Positions 8,475 to 16,950 of a stretch of 64,000 bases of DNA are shown here, piece after piece. Below the pieces are notes generated by a model that saw nothing but the letters and a program-made list of their open reading frames with translations, did not search any database and was not told the origin of the DNA. The position numbers and the translations under genes were made by a program. Origin of the DNA: Pseudomonas thermotolerans DSM 14292. Its GTDB lineage: Bacteria > Pseudomonadota > Gammaproteobacteria > Pseudomonadales > Pseudomonadaceae. The DNA lies in assembly GCF_000364625.1 (NCBI RefSeq), contig NZ_KB822605.1:1-64000 (forward strand). Reading direction: 5' to 3'. Each line of letters begins with the position of its first letter. Within the stretch, counting starts at the first letter, position 1.

Positions 8475-9416
8475 ATGCGGCTTTTCACCGGCGGTTGCCT
8501 GTGCGGCGCCGTGCGCATCCAGGCTACAGGCCGACCCTACCGGGTGGGGCTGTGCCACTGTCTGGATTGCCGCAAGCACCACGGCGCCCTGTTCTCCGCT
8601 TCGGCGATTTTTCCGCAGGACGCAGTGAGCATCGCAGGTGAAACCCGCAACTACGCCGGCCGCGCCTTCTGCCCGCGCTGCGGCTCATCCGTGTTCGCCC
8701 GCACCGGCGACGAAGTCGAGGTGCACCTGGGCGCGCTGGATGCCCCTGATCAGCTGCTGCCCACCTACGAAAGCTGGATCATCCGCCGGGAGTCCTGGCT
8801 GCCGGCGTTTCCGCTGGCCAGGCACTACCCGCGCGACAGGGCGGGCAAAGGGAGGACCGAGGATTGGCCTCCTGGCGATGCTTCAGCAGACGACCGGCCA
8901 AGCCTTTTCAGCAGATTCAGCAGAGGAGGACTCGCAATGACCAGCAAGAACACCATCTGTCTCTGGTACGACGGCACCGCCCTGGAGGCGGCGCAGTTCT
9001 ATGCCCGGACCTTTCCGGACAGCTCGATTGGCAGGGTCATCCATGCACCGGCCGACTATCCGGCAGGCAAGGAAGGCGATGTGATTCTGGTCGAGTTCAA
9101 CGTGGCCGGCATTCCCTGCATCGGACTGAACGGCGGGCCGGCATTCAGTCATAACGAGGCGTTTTCCTTCCAGATCGCCACGGAAGACCAGGAGGAAACC
9201 GACCGCCTGTGGAACGCCATCATCAGCAACGGCGGCCAGGAAAGCGAGTGCGGCTGGTGCAAGGACAAATGGGGCATTTCCTGGCAGATCACCCCGCGGG
9301 TGCTCAGCGAGGCACTGGCCAACCCGGATCGTGCTGCCGCACGCCGAGCCTTCGAAGCCATGCTGACCATGCGCAAGATCGACGTGGCGAAGATCGAGGC
9401 AGCGCTGAAGGGCTGA
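8475..9416 (+). CDS. GFA-family enzyme read through in frame into a VOC/PhnB-like protein
   Basis: Residues 1-130 form a glutathione-dependent formaldehyde-activating (GFA/CENP-V) Zn domain: GGCLCGAVRI, CHCLDCRKHHGALFSAS and FCPRCGSSVFAR supply the zinc cysteines. GFA proteins usually end soon after a DR.GxGRTE-like tail. Here GKGRTED is followed by TGG (8865-8867) instead of a stop, and the frame continues through 23 low-complexity codons into a 159-residue VOC/3-demethylubiquinone methyltransferase-like protein. An internal ATG with a strong ribosome site at 8937 suggests the second protein is also, or only, made separately. The simplest explanation is a TGA-to-TGG stop loss between two genes; a true fusion is possible. 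Confidence 0.65.
   Translation: MRLFTGGCLCGAVRIQATGRPYRVGLCHCLDCRKHHGALFSASAIFPQDAVSIAGETRNYAGRAFCPRCGSSVFARTGDEVEVHLGALDAPDQLLPTYESWIIRRESWLPAFPLARHYPRDRAGKGRTEDWPPGDASADDRPSLFSRFSRGGLAMTSKNTICLWYDGTALEAAQFYARTFPDSSIGRVIHAPADYPAGKEGDVILVEFNVAGIPCIGLNGGPAFSHNEAFSFQIATEDQEETDRLWNAIISNGGQESECGWCKDKWGISWQITPRVLSEALANPDRAAARRAFEAMLTMRKIDVAKIEAALKG
8937..9416 (+). other. VOC/PhnB-like protein with its own internal start (159 aa)
   Basis: ATG 8937 lies 7 nt after GGAGGA and begins MTSKNTICLWYDGTALEAA, the usual N-terminus of the PhnB/3-dmu-9_3-mt group of the VOC superfamily. Family motifs are AAQFYARTFPDSSI, EFNVAGIPCIGLNGGPAF, FSFQIATEDQEETDRLWNAI and the CGWCKDKWGISWQITP block. Substrate unknown; many members are of undetermined function. 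It is in frame with the upstream GFA gene with no intervening stop, and its length alone equals a complete family member. Confidence 0.7.
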
Positions 9417-9969
9417 AATCGGTTTACGGACGGATGATGGCTTTGCAGTTGCTGGTGGTTGCGGTTGATGAAGCAGCCCGAGATCAGAGAGACGCGAGGC
9501 TACGGGATGAGAGGCGCAGCCACGCCGGCTGACGAGGAGGACGACAGGCTGGCTTGGCGTATATACAATTTAACATAATATACATTATGCGAACTTTTGG
9601 GTTGCAGGATGTAGGTGAAGCCCAGCAGCATTTTTCGTCTGCAACACCGGCTTGGCGGACTTTTCTTTTATCCCAGGTTGCATTCAATGGTCACGCGCGC
9701 CAGAGAGCGCTCCGACCACCTCGGCTGACGATGGAACGCGCCGCGGAATTCCACGGCCAGAAAAAACCGGCCGCCGTATCGCGTGGATCGTGAGGCTCTT
9801 GGCCTGATCATCGAAGTGATCGTGATCCTCATGCACATACCGAGCTTCGAGCCGGCCTCGAGCAGCCAGTAAGGGCGCCTGCGCCATTCTCCCGGCTTCC
9901 GCCGGAGGGCTCTCGCCTGGGTCGGAAATGGCAGGCAAGATAGAGACTTTCCCCAGCAGAGGTCGCTTC
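9417..9969. other. Gene-free interval carrying the dif site
   Basis: No credible gene is seen in these 553 bases. A 79-codon plus-strand ORF at 9554-9793 begins inside the dif core, has no family resemblance and no good ribosome site. The only strong signal is the AT-rich XerC/XerD site at 9568-9595. The rest is ordinary GC-rich intergenic sequence. Confidence 0.7.
9568..9595 (-). other. dif: dif chromosome dimer resolution site (XerC/XerD)
   Basis: Read on the minus strand, this 28-bp element has an XerC arm AGTTCGCATAA (9595-9585), a central hexamer TGTATA (9584-9579) and an XerD arm TTATGTTAAAT (9578-9568). From memory, the XerD arm and central region are identical to the E. coli and Pseudomonas dif cores, and the XerC arm differs only at its outer end. 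It is the only AT-rich island in several kilobases and lies in a gene-free gap. XerCD recombine chromosome dimers here under FtsK control, so the site marks the replication terminus. Confidence 0.9.
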
Positions 9970-10509
9970 ATGTCCAGCATCCCGCCCGCCGAGCCGCCCC
10001 GCATCCGCTGGATCGAGAAGCTCAAGGACGGCAGCCATGTGCTGATCCGGCCGCTGCTGCCGGAGGACCGGGAGCGCGAGGCGGAATTCATCTCCAACCT
10101 GTCCCCGGAGGCGCGCTATTTCCGTTTCTTCCGCGCCTTCCAGGAACCCTCCCCCGGGCTGCTCGACTTCCTGATGAACCTGGACTACCGCAACACTATG
10201 GCCTTCGTGGCCCTGGTCCACCGCAACGGCCGGATAATCGAGGTAGGAATCGCCCGATACGGGGCCACGGCGCCGGACAGCTGCGAGTGCGCGGTGGTGG
10301 TGGCCGACGACTGGCGCCGCAAGGGCCTGGCCAGCCTGCTGATCCGCCATCTGCTCGACTACGCGCGCAGCCAGGGCTTCGCCCAGATGTACTCGGTGGA
10401 TGCGCCGACCAACCGTGCCGTCCAGTCCCTGGCCAGCTACCTGGGCTCGGAATGCCGCCGCGACCCGGACGACCCCGGGCAACTGATCCACAGCATGAAG
10501 CTGCGCTAG
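9970..10509 (+). CDS. GNAT-family N-acetyltransferase
   Basis: A 179-residue protein with a GNAT fold: an N-terminal LKDGSHVLIRPLLPEDRE (strand 1/helix 1), then a central VALVHRNGRIIEVGIARY, then the acetyl-CoA-binding loop VADDWRRKGLASLLIRHLLDYA (motif A, Q/RxxGxG/A type) and the C-terminal motif B region PTNRAVQSLASYLG. It resembles the GNAT domain found in protein acetyltransferases of the Pat type, but it stands alone. ATG 9970 after GCAGAGG is preferred; an in-frame ATG at 9928 would add 14 residues. Substrate unknown. It is convergent with the hydrolase gene downstream. Confidence 0.85.
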   Translation: MSSIPPAEPPRIRWIEKLKDGSHVLIRPLLPEDREREAEFISNLSPEARYFRFFRAFQEPSPGLLDFLMNLDYRNTMAFVALVHRNGRIIEVGIARYGATAPDSCECAVVVADDWRRKGLASLLIRHLLDYARSQGFAQMYSVDAPTNRAVQSLASYLGSECRRDPDDPGQLIHSMKLR

Positions 10510-10582
10510 CCAGAGCCCTCGCTCCGCCAGGCCAGTCGCCCGTTTCAGCCGCCCTGCCCATCCGCCATCGGCAATGCGTCAG

Positions 10583-11533
10583 CTAGGCAACACTCTGCTC
10601 CCGCCGCACTTCCCGGATCAGATTCAGGCTGCGCAGAAACTCCAGCTGCTTGCCAATCACCTCGCTGAACACCGGCTCGAAGTAGGGTTCGAAATGGTTG
10701 GCCTTGACCCTTTCCACCCGGATGCAGGGATTGTTCACCGCGCGGATCGCCGACTCCACGAAGGGCGCGACGGTATCCTCGCTGGCCTCCAGCAGCAGTG
10801 TGGGAACCCTGATTTCCTTCAGGCGCTTGAAGGGCCGATAGGGTCCCATGGTCAGCAGGGAACGCGCCGCGACGCGGTTGTCGTACCTGCGCTGCAGGCT
10901 GCGCTCGGCCAGCACCAGCGCCTTGTGGGCGTCATCCCTGTCCATCGAGGAAAAGGCCCCGGGCTCGCTGACCACCGGGATATAAATCGGCTTGCCCGGC
11001 TTGAACAGATCAGCCAGGCAGTAGAGGGCGAAGCGCAGCAGACGGAGGGGCGGCACGGCCCGCACCGTGGCGATGCCATCCAGCATGGGCACCTGGGCGA
11101 TCACCCCGGCCAGCTCGGGGTGATCCGCAGCCAGCTCCACCGCATGGCCGCCGCCGAACGAGGAACCCCAGATCACCACCTTGAGGGGATCGACGCCCGG
11201 CTGAGACTTCAGGAAGGCCAGTGCCGCATCGGCATCGCGCAGGCGCTGGCGGGCCGAGATGGTCTGCCGAGGTAGTCCGGCGCTTTCCCCCCAGCCACGG
11301 TAGTCGAAGGTCATGACCACGAACCCGGCACGGGTGAACTCTTCGTAGAAAGGCACCGTCAGGGCGTTCTGGATGCCGCCCCAGCCATGCACCATGAGAA
11401 TGGCCGGACGTTCCCCCTGGCAGGGGCTCGCCGGCCAATGCAGGGTTGCCGCGCACCAGACACCCTGTGAGTAGAAGCCTGTCCGTTCGCTGCGGCAGGT
11501 GAGGTCTTCGGGGCTATGTCTGAGCTTTTCCAT
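10583..11533 (-). CDS. Alpha/beta hydrolase
   Basis: A cytosolic serine hydrolase of 316 residues with no signal peptide. The fold is shown by ILMVHGWGGIQNAL (oxyanion loop, about residues 45-58), VVMTFDYRGWGES and the nucleophile elbow VIWGSSFGGGHAVE (Ser in GSSFGG). A late Asp (LLEASEDTVAPF) and His (KANHFEPYF) complete the probable triad. It is similar in outline to dienelactone hydrolase/YcjY-type esterases; substrate unknown. It diverges from the TetR gene 108 bp away, so that regulator probably controls it. Confidence 0.85.
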   Translation of the reverse strand: MEKLRHSPEDLTCRSERTGFYSQGVWCAATLHWPASPCQGERPAILMVHGWGGIQNALTVPFYEEFTRAGFVVMTFDYRGWGESAGLPRQTISARQRLRDADAALAFLKSQPGVDPLKVVIWGSSFGGGHAVELAADHPELAGVIAQVPMLDGIATVRAVPPLRLLRFALYCLADLFKPGKPIYIPVVSEPGAFSSMDRDDAHKALVLAERSLQRRYDNRVAARSLLTMGPYRPFKRLKEIRVPTLLLEASEDTVAPFVESAIRAVNNPCIRVERVKANHFEPYFEPVFSEVIGKQLEFLRSLNLIREVRREQSVA

Positions 11534-11641
11534 GGCGTGGCTCCGCGGGCAGAATTATCTTGTTCGGCATTCAAGAATCTCTAAGCTAACACTCCTGAAC
11601 ACGCTTCAAGATTGGCCTGAACGACCCAGGGAGCCGGCAGC

Positions 11642-12193
11642 ATGGCCAAGAACAAACGCGACATAGATCCGCAGATCAAAAAGCAGGAACTGGAAGAGAC
11701 CGCGGCCCGCCTGTTCCTCAGCTGTGGCTACGAGGCCACCTCCATGGGGCGGATCGCCGCAGAGCTGGGCGTCGCTCCCAACACTCTGTATTGGTACTAC
11801 GGCAGCAAGGACGAGCTGCTGGTCGGCGTGCTCAATCGCCTGCTCGCCGAGAGCCTCCGGCAGCTGCCCGCCATCATGGGGCTGCACCCCAGGGAGCAGA
11901 TGGACTGGGCGCTACGGCAGTTCGAAAAGAGCCGGCCGCTGGTCAATACGGTGCACGGCCGACTGAGTCAGTCTACGGTGATCCGAGACTGGCATGAGCG
12001 CTTTCACCAGGGCATGGAGGCTGCAGTGGTCCACGTCCTGCAAGCCAGGGGTATCAGCCACGAGCGGGCGCGGACACTGGCCACGGTGGCGACCTTTCTG
12101 GTGGAAGGGCTCCTGGCTCATCCCCACAGTGAGCGGCAAAGGGACGACATTCTCGACTGGTTTGCCCGCTGCGCCCTTGCAGAGCAGCCCTGA
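11642..12193 (+). CDS. TetR-family transcriptional regulator
   Basis: A 183-residue repressor-type protein. The N-terminal helix-turn-helix is ETAARLFLSCGYEATSMGRI followed by AAELGVAPNTLYWYYGSKDEL (residues about 20-60), the classic TetR signature. The C-terminal helices are divergent, as expected for the ligand-binding domain. The gene is divergent from the alpha/beta hydrolase. The intervening 108 bp contains two copies of TTCAAGA (near 11571 and 11607) that might be half-sites. It is convergent with opmB. Confidence 0.88.
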   Translation: MAKNKRDIDPQIKKQELEETAARLFLSCGYEATSMGRIAAELGVAPNTLYWYYGSKDELLVGVLNRLLAESLRQLPAIMGLHPREQMDWALRQFEKSRPLVNTVHGRLSQSTVIRDWHERFHQGMEAAVVHVLQARGISHERARTLATVATFLVEGLLAHPHSERQRDDILDWFARCALAEQP

Positions 12194-12279
12194 TCCCGAC
12201 GAGTCCGCTTCCGGTCAGTTAACGGCCCTGGCACTGGCTATGCTCGCCCTACCCCTCCTCCGCCAAGCCTGGCCCTGCC

Positions 12280-13746
12280 TTAGCGCTTTTCCGACACCTG
12301 CATCTGCGGCTCTTCCTGCAGCTGACTGGCGTCCCAGCCTCCGCCCAGGGCGGCGATCAGTTGCACACTGGCCAGCAGCCGGTTGCCGCGCAGGCTGAGC
12401 AAGGAGCGTTCGTTGGCGAGTGCGCTGGTCTGCACGCTGACCACGCTGTTGTAGTCCACGTGGCCGGCCTTGTACTGGTTCTCGATCAGCCGCAGGGATT
12501 CCCGGGCGGCCTCCAGGGCTTCCTGCTGCACTTCGGCCTCGCGCTCGTAGACCTTGAGCTGGATCAGGTAGTCCTCCACCTCGCGGAAGCCTTCCAGCAC
12601 GGTCTGCCGGTAGCTGGCCACGGTCTGGTCGTAGTTGGCCTCGGCCTGCTCGACGCGGGAGCGGATGATGCCGCCGTCGAACAGGGTCATGGCGAAGGCC
12701 GGGCCGATGGACCAGAAGCGGTTCGGCGTGCTGATCCAGTTGTCCAGGGCGCCGCTGCGGTAGCCGCCGGAGGCGGACAGGGTCAGGTCGGGGAAGTAGG
12801 CGGCCCTCTCCACGCCGATCGAGGCGTTGGCGGCCATCACCCGGCGCTCGGCGGCGGCGATGTCCGGGCGTCGCTCGAGCAGTGCCGAGGGCACGCTCAC
12901 CGGCACCTCGGGCAGCTCCGGCACCCGTTCCACCTCGGCCAGGCGGAACTCCGCCGGCGGCACGCCGATCAGCACGGCGATGGCATGCTCCAGCTGGGCA
13001 CGCTGGTATTCCAGGTCGATGGCCTGGGCTTCGGTGCTTTTCAGCTGGGTGCGCGCCTGGGTGACGTCGGACTTCGGCACTATGCCGGCTTTGTACTGGT
13101 TCTCGGTGAGTTTCAGGGAGCGCTGGTAGGCCTTCACGGTGGCGTCCAGCAGGCGTTTCTGCTCGTCCAGTACGCGCAGCTGCAGGTAGTTCTGCACCAG
13201 TTCCGCCTGCAAGCTCAGGCGCGCAGCGGCCAAATCGGCGGCGCTGGCCTCCAGGCTCGCGCTGTCGCCTTCCAGCTGGCGACGCAGGCGTCCCCAGAGA
13301 TCCAGCTCCCAGCTCACTCCGAGGCTGGCGTTGTAGCTCTTGGAGACGCTGGAGGCTGCGCTGGCATTGCTGTCATTGCCGATGCTGCCGCTGCCCTGCC
13401 CCGAGCGGGTCACGCCCACGTCGGCGCCCAGGCTGGGGAAGAAGGACGCCCGGGCGCCGCGTACCAGCGCCTTGGCCTGGCGGTACTGGGCCTCGGCGCT
13501 AGCCAGGTTCTGGTTGCTGGCGTTCAGGCGCTCGACCAGGCGGTTCAGCTCCTCGTCGCCATAGAGCTTCCACCACTCGCCGCCGATCAGCGCATCGGCC
13601 GGCGCGGTGGCCTTCCAGCCCTCGACCTGGCGGAAGGCGGCGCTGCTGGCCACCTCCGGGCGCTGGTAGTCGGGGCCGACGGCGCAGGCGCTCAGGGCCA
13701 GCGCCAGGGCCAGGGTGGTCAGGTAGGGTTTGGCGTGCGGAATCAT
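12280..13746 (-). CDS. opmB: Outer-membrane efflux channel lipoprotein (OpmB, NodT/TolC family)
   Basis: Outer-membrane duct of the MuxABC tripartite RND pump. The 488-residue product starts MIPHAKPYLTTLALALALSA and then CAVGPDY, a lipoprotein signal with lipobox LSAC. It shows two outer-membrane-efflux repeats (SYNASLGVSWELDLWGRLRR around residue 130; FWSIGPAFAMTLFDGG around 340). The ATG overlaps the muxC stop (ATGA, 13743-13746), so translation is coupled. The longer open frame extending to 14280 is a shadow over muxC. It is last in muxABC-opmB and no clear terminator follows before the convergent TetR gene. Confidence 0.95.
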   Translation of the reverse strand: MIPHAKPYLTTLALALALSACAVGPDYQRPEVASSAAFRQVEGWKATAPADALIGGEWWKLYGDEELNRLVERLNASNQNLASAEAQYRQAKALVRGARASFFPSLGADVGVTRSGQGSGSIGNDSNASAASSVSKSYNASLGVSWELDLWGRLRRQLEGDSASLEASAADLAAARLSLQAELVQNYLQLRVLDEQKRLLDATVKAYQRSLKLTENQYKAGIVPKSDVTQARTQLKSTEAQAIDLEYQRAQLEHAIAVLIGVPPAEFRLAEVERVPELPEVPVSVPSALLERRPDIAAAERRVMAANASIGVERAAYFPDLTLSASGGYRSGALDNWISTPNRFWSIGPAFAMTLFDGGIIRSRVEQAEANYDQTVASYRQTVLEGFREVEDYLIQLKVYEREAEVQQEALEAARESLRLIENQYKAGHVDYNSVVSVQTSALANERSLLSLRGNRLLASVQLIAALGGGWDASQLQEEPQMQVSEKR

Positions 13747-16700
13747 AGCGGCGTATCCAGTGCGGCATCGGTCTTCACACCGCGCCAGCGGTTGAAGCGG
13801 TGGCGCAGGCGATCGAAGTAGAGGTAGACCACCGGGGTGGTGTAGAGGGTGAGGATCTGGCTGAGGATCAGCCCGCCGACGATGCTCAGGCCCAGCGGCT
13901 GGCGCATCTCCGCGCCTTCGGTGCCGCCGATCAGCAGCGGTACGGCGCCGAGGATCGCCGCCAGGGTGGTCATCAGGATCGGCCGTAGGCGCTGCAGGCA
14001 GGCCTGGCGGATGGACTCGTCGGGCGGCAGGCCGTTCTCGCGCTCCAGCTGCAGGGCCAGGTCGATCATCAGGATGGCGTTCTTCTTGACTATGCCGATC
14101 AGCAGGAACAGGCCGAGCAGCGAGATCAGGCTGAACTGATCGCCGACCAGGAGAATCGCCAGCAGCGCCCCTACCCCTGCCGAGGGCAACGTGGAGAGGA
14201 TGGTCAGCGGATGCACGTAGCTCTCGTAGAGGATGCCCAGCACCAGGTAGACCAGCACCAGGGCGCCGAGGATCATCCACGGCTGGCTTTCCTGGGTCTG
14301 CTTGAAGGCATCGCCGGCGCCGCCCAGGCGGCCGATCACCTCGGTGGGCATGCCGATGGCCGCCACCGCGCGCTCGATGGCGCGGGTCGCCTGGTCGAGG
14401 CTGACCCCGGGGGCCAGGTCGAAGGAGATGCTTTCCGCGGCGAACTGCCCCTCATGGCTCACCCTATCCTCCTGCAGGCTGTACTCGTAGCTGGCGAAGG
14501 TGGACAGCGGCACCCGCTGTCCGTCGGTGGTGATCAGGTAGACCTGCTCCAGGGTGGTCGGGTCCTGGGCGTACTTGGGATTGACCTCCATCACCACCTG
14601 GTACTGGTTGAGGGTATCGTAGATGGTGGAGATCTGCCGCTGGCTGTAGGCGTTGTTCAGCACGCTGCTGACCATTTCCATGTCCACCCCCAGGCGTTTG
14701 GCCTGCTCGCGGTCGATCTTCAGGGTCACCTGCTGGGTGCCGCGGCCTTCGCGGGCGTCGATGGCGGTCAGTTCGGGCAGGGATTTCAGGGCCTCGGTGA
14801 CCTTCGGCAGCCACTCACGCAGCAGGGATAGCTCGCCGGTCTGCAGCACGTACTGGTACTGGGAGCTGTCGTCGCCGCGCGAGCCGCCGAACATCAGGTC
14901 CTGGTCGGGCATCAGCATCAGCCGTGCACCGGGTACCTTGGGCAGGTTCTGGCGCAGGCGCTGGATCACCTGCTGGGCATTCAGGTCGCGCTGGCTGCGC
15001 GGCTTGAGGCGGACGATCATGAAGGCGTTGTTGGTACCGCCGGAGCCGCCGATGAAGCCGGCCACGCTCTCCACGGCCGGATCCTTGAGCACGGCGCGGC
15101 GGAATATCTCCATCTTCGGCTGCATCACACTGAACGACAGGCCGTCGTCGCCACGGATGAAACCCATCAACTGGCCGGTGTCCTGGGTCGGCAGGAAGGT
15201 CTTGGGAATCACGATGTACAGGAACACGTTCAGCCCGATGGTCAGCAGCAGGCTGGCCAGGGTCAGCCGCGGATGGCGCAGCACCCAGCCCAGGGTGCGG
15301 TCGTAGAACGCCACCAGGCGCTCGTGCATGCGCTGGCTCCAGCGCTGCAGAGCGTTCTCGTCGCCGCTGTGGTGCGGCTTCAGCCAGCGCGCGCAGAGCA
15401 TCGGCGTGAGAGTCAGGGAGACCACCAGGGACACCAGGATGGCCGCCGCCAGGGTGATGGAGAACTCGCGGAACAGCTGGCCCACCACATCGCCCATGAA
15501 CAGGATGGAGACGAACACCGCCACCAGCGAGAGGTTCATGGACAGCAGGGTGAAGCCCACCTCGCGGCTGCCGAGCAGCGCGGCACGCAGCGGCTTCTCG
15601 CCGGCGTTGATGTGCCGGGCGATGTTCTCCAGCACCACGATGGCGTCGTCCACCACCAGGCCGGCGGCGAGGATTAGCGCCATCAGCGACAACACGTTGA
15701 GGGAAAAGCCCCACAGATACATCACCGCGAAGGTGCCGATCAGCGATATCGGCACCGCCAGGGCGGGAATCAGCGAGGCGCGTAGGTTGCCCAGGGAGAG
15801 GAACACCACGATGATCACCAGGGCCACGGCAATCAGCAGGGTGCGCTCGGCCTCGTGCAAGGTGGCGGTGATCACCGGCGAGCGGTCCGCGGCGATGCCC
15901 AGCTTGACGGTGGGCGGCAGAACCGCCTGGAGCGCCGGCAGCTGCGCCTTGATGGTGTTGATGGTCTCGATGATGTTGGCGCCGGCCTGGCGGTTGATCA
16001 CCAGCAGCACGGCGTCGCGATCGTTGAAGAAGCCGCTGTTGTAGCGGTTCTCCACCGCGTCGCGGACCCTGGCCACGTCGGACAGGCGCAGCGCGGCGCC
16101 ATCCTGATAGCGAATGATCAGCGGCTGGTAGTCCCTGGCGCGTTCCAGCTGGTCGTTGGCCTGCACCTGCCAGTGGCGCTCGCCGTCCTCCACCATGCCC
16201 TTGGGCCGGCGTACGTTGGCTTGGGAGATAGCGTTGCGCACCTCGTCGAGGCTGATGCCGTACTGGTTGAGCAGCTGCGGCTCGAGCTCGACGCGCACCG
16301 CCGGCAGCGAACTGCCGCCGACCTGCACCTCGCCGACGCCGGTCACCTGGGACAGGCTCTGCGCCAGGATGGTGTCGGCCAGGTCGTAGAGCTCGCCCTT
16401 GGAGAGCACGTCGGAGGTCAGCGAGAGCACCATGATCGGCGCCTGCGAGGGGTTGACCTTGCGATAGGTGGGCATGCTGCGCATGCCGCTGGGCAGCATG
16501 TTGCGCGCCGCGTTGATCGCCGCCTGCACGTCGCGGGCCGCGCCGTTGATGTCGCGGGTCGCCTCGAACTGCAGGATGATCCGCGTGTTGCCCTGGCTGG
16601 TCCGGCTGGTCATCTGGGTGATCCCGGAGATGGTGCCCAGGGAGCGTTCCAGCGGCGTGGTGACGCTGGAGGCCATGACTTCCGGGCTGGCTCCGGCCAG

Positions 16701-16850
16701 GCTGGCCTGCACGGTGATCACCGGGAAGTCCATCTGCGGCAGCGGCGACACCGGCAGCAGGCCGAAGCTGAGCCCGCCGAGCAGGAGGATCGCCAGGCTG
16801 AACAACATGGTCGCCACCGGGCGGGTGATGAAGGGGGCGGAGAGATTCAT
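13743..16850 (-). CDS. muxC: RND efflux transporter MuxC
   Basis: Inner-membrane RND pump subunit, 1035 residues. MuxB and MuxC together form a heteromeric pump like MdtBC. It begins MNLSAPFITRPVATMLFSLA (first membrane helix) and has the 12-TM RND layout with large periplasmic loops. The TM4 proton-relay pattern VVDDAIVVLENIARH is present, as is [16 protein letters not shown]. The two-halves symmetry shows in LVYLVLGILYESYVHPLTILS and [16 protein letters not shown]. It is separated from muxB by 100 bp with a CCCCTC/GAGGGG hairpin and overlaps opmB by 4 bp. Confidence 0.96.
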   Translation of the reverse strand: MNLSAPFITRPVATMLFSLAILLLGGLSFGLLPVSPLPQMDFPVITVQASLAGASPEVMASSVTTPLERSLGTISGITQMTSRTSQGNTRIILQFEATRDINGAARDVQAAINAARNMLPSGMRSMPTYRKVNPSQAPIMVLSLTSDVLSKGELYDLADTILAQSLSQVTGVGEVQVGGSSLPAVRVELEPQLLNQYGISLDEVRNAISQANVRRPKGMVEDGERHWQVQANDQLERARDYQPLIIRYQDGAALRLSDVARVRDAVENRYNSGFFNDRDAVLLVINRQAGANIIETINTIKAQLPALQAVLPPTVKLGIAADRSPVITATLHEAERTLLIAVALVIIVVFLSLGNLRASLIPALAVPISLIGTFAVMYLWGFSLNVLSLMALILAAGLVVDDAIVVLENIARHINAGEKPLRAALLGSREVGFTLLSMNLSLVAVFVSILFMGDVVGQLFREFSITLAAAILVSLVVSLTLTPMLCARWLKPHHSGDENALQRWSQRMHERLVAFYDRTLGWVLRHPRLTLASLLLTIGLNVFLYIVIPKTFLPTQDTGQLMGFIRGDDGLSFSVMQPKMEIFRRAVLKDPAVESVAGFIGGSGGTNNAFMIVRLKPRSQRDLNAQQVIQRLRQNLPKVPGARLMLMPDQDLMFGGSRGDDSSQYQYVLQTGELSLLREWLPKVTEALKSLPELTAIDAREGRGTQQVTLKIDREQAKRLGVDMEMVSSVLNNAYSQRQISTIYDTLNQYQVVMEVNPKYAQDPTTLEQVYLITTDGQRVPLSTFASYEYSLQEDRVSHEGQFAAESISFDLAPGVSLDQATRAIERAVAAIGMPTEVIGRLGGAGDAFKQTQESQPWMILGALVLVYLVLGILYESYVHPLTILSTLPSAGVGALLAILLVGDQFSLISLLGLFLLIGIVKKNAILMIDLALQLERENGLPPDESIRQACLQRLRPILMTTLAAILGAVPLLIGGTEGAEMRQPLGLSIVGGLILSQILTLYTTPVVYLYFDRLRHRFNRWRGVKTDAALDTPL

Positions 16851-16883
16851 CGCAGTCCCCCGGCTTGCGGCGCGCCGCTGCGT

Positions 16884-16922
16884 TCCCCTCTCCCCCGGCC
16901 CGTCTTTCCGCGGGTGAGGGGA
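16884..16922. repeat. Intergenic CCCCTC/GAGGGG hairpin between muxB and muxC
   Basis: TCCCCTC (16884-16890) pairs with GAGGGGA (16916-16922), with a further CCCG/CGGG inside. The same arm sequence forms a hairpin between liuA and liuB at 60167-60193, so this looks like a small dispersed extragenic repeat. It lies within the mux operon and may affect mRNA stability. Confidence 0.5.
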
Positions 16923-16950
16923 GCCAGGCCTTGTCCTGCTCCGCCACGGC

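Noticed and set aside
9554-9793. 79-codon plus-strand ORF in the dif interval
   Set aside because: It runs through the dif core, has no ribosome site of note and no family resemblance.
12280-14280. opmB frame open upstream to 14280
   Set aside because: The extra residues have biased shadow-like composition over muxC; the lipoprotein signal at 13746 defines the true start.
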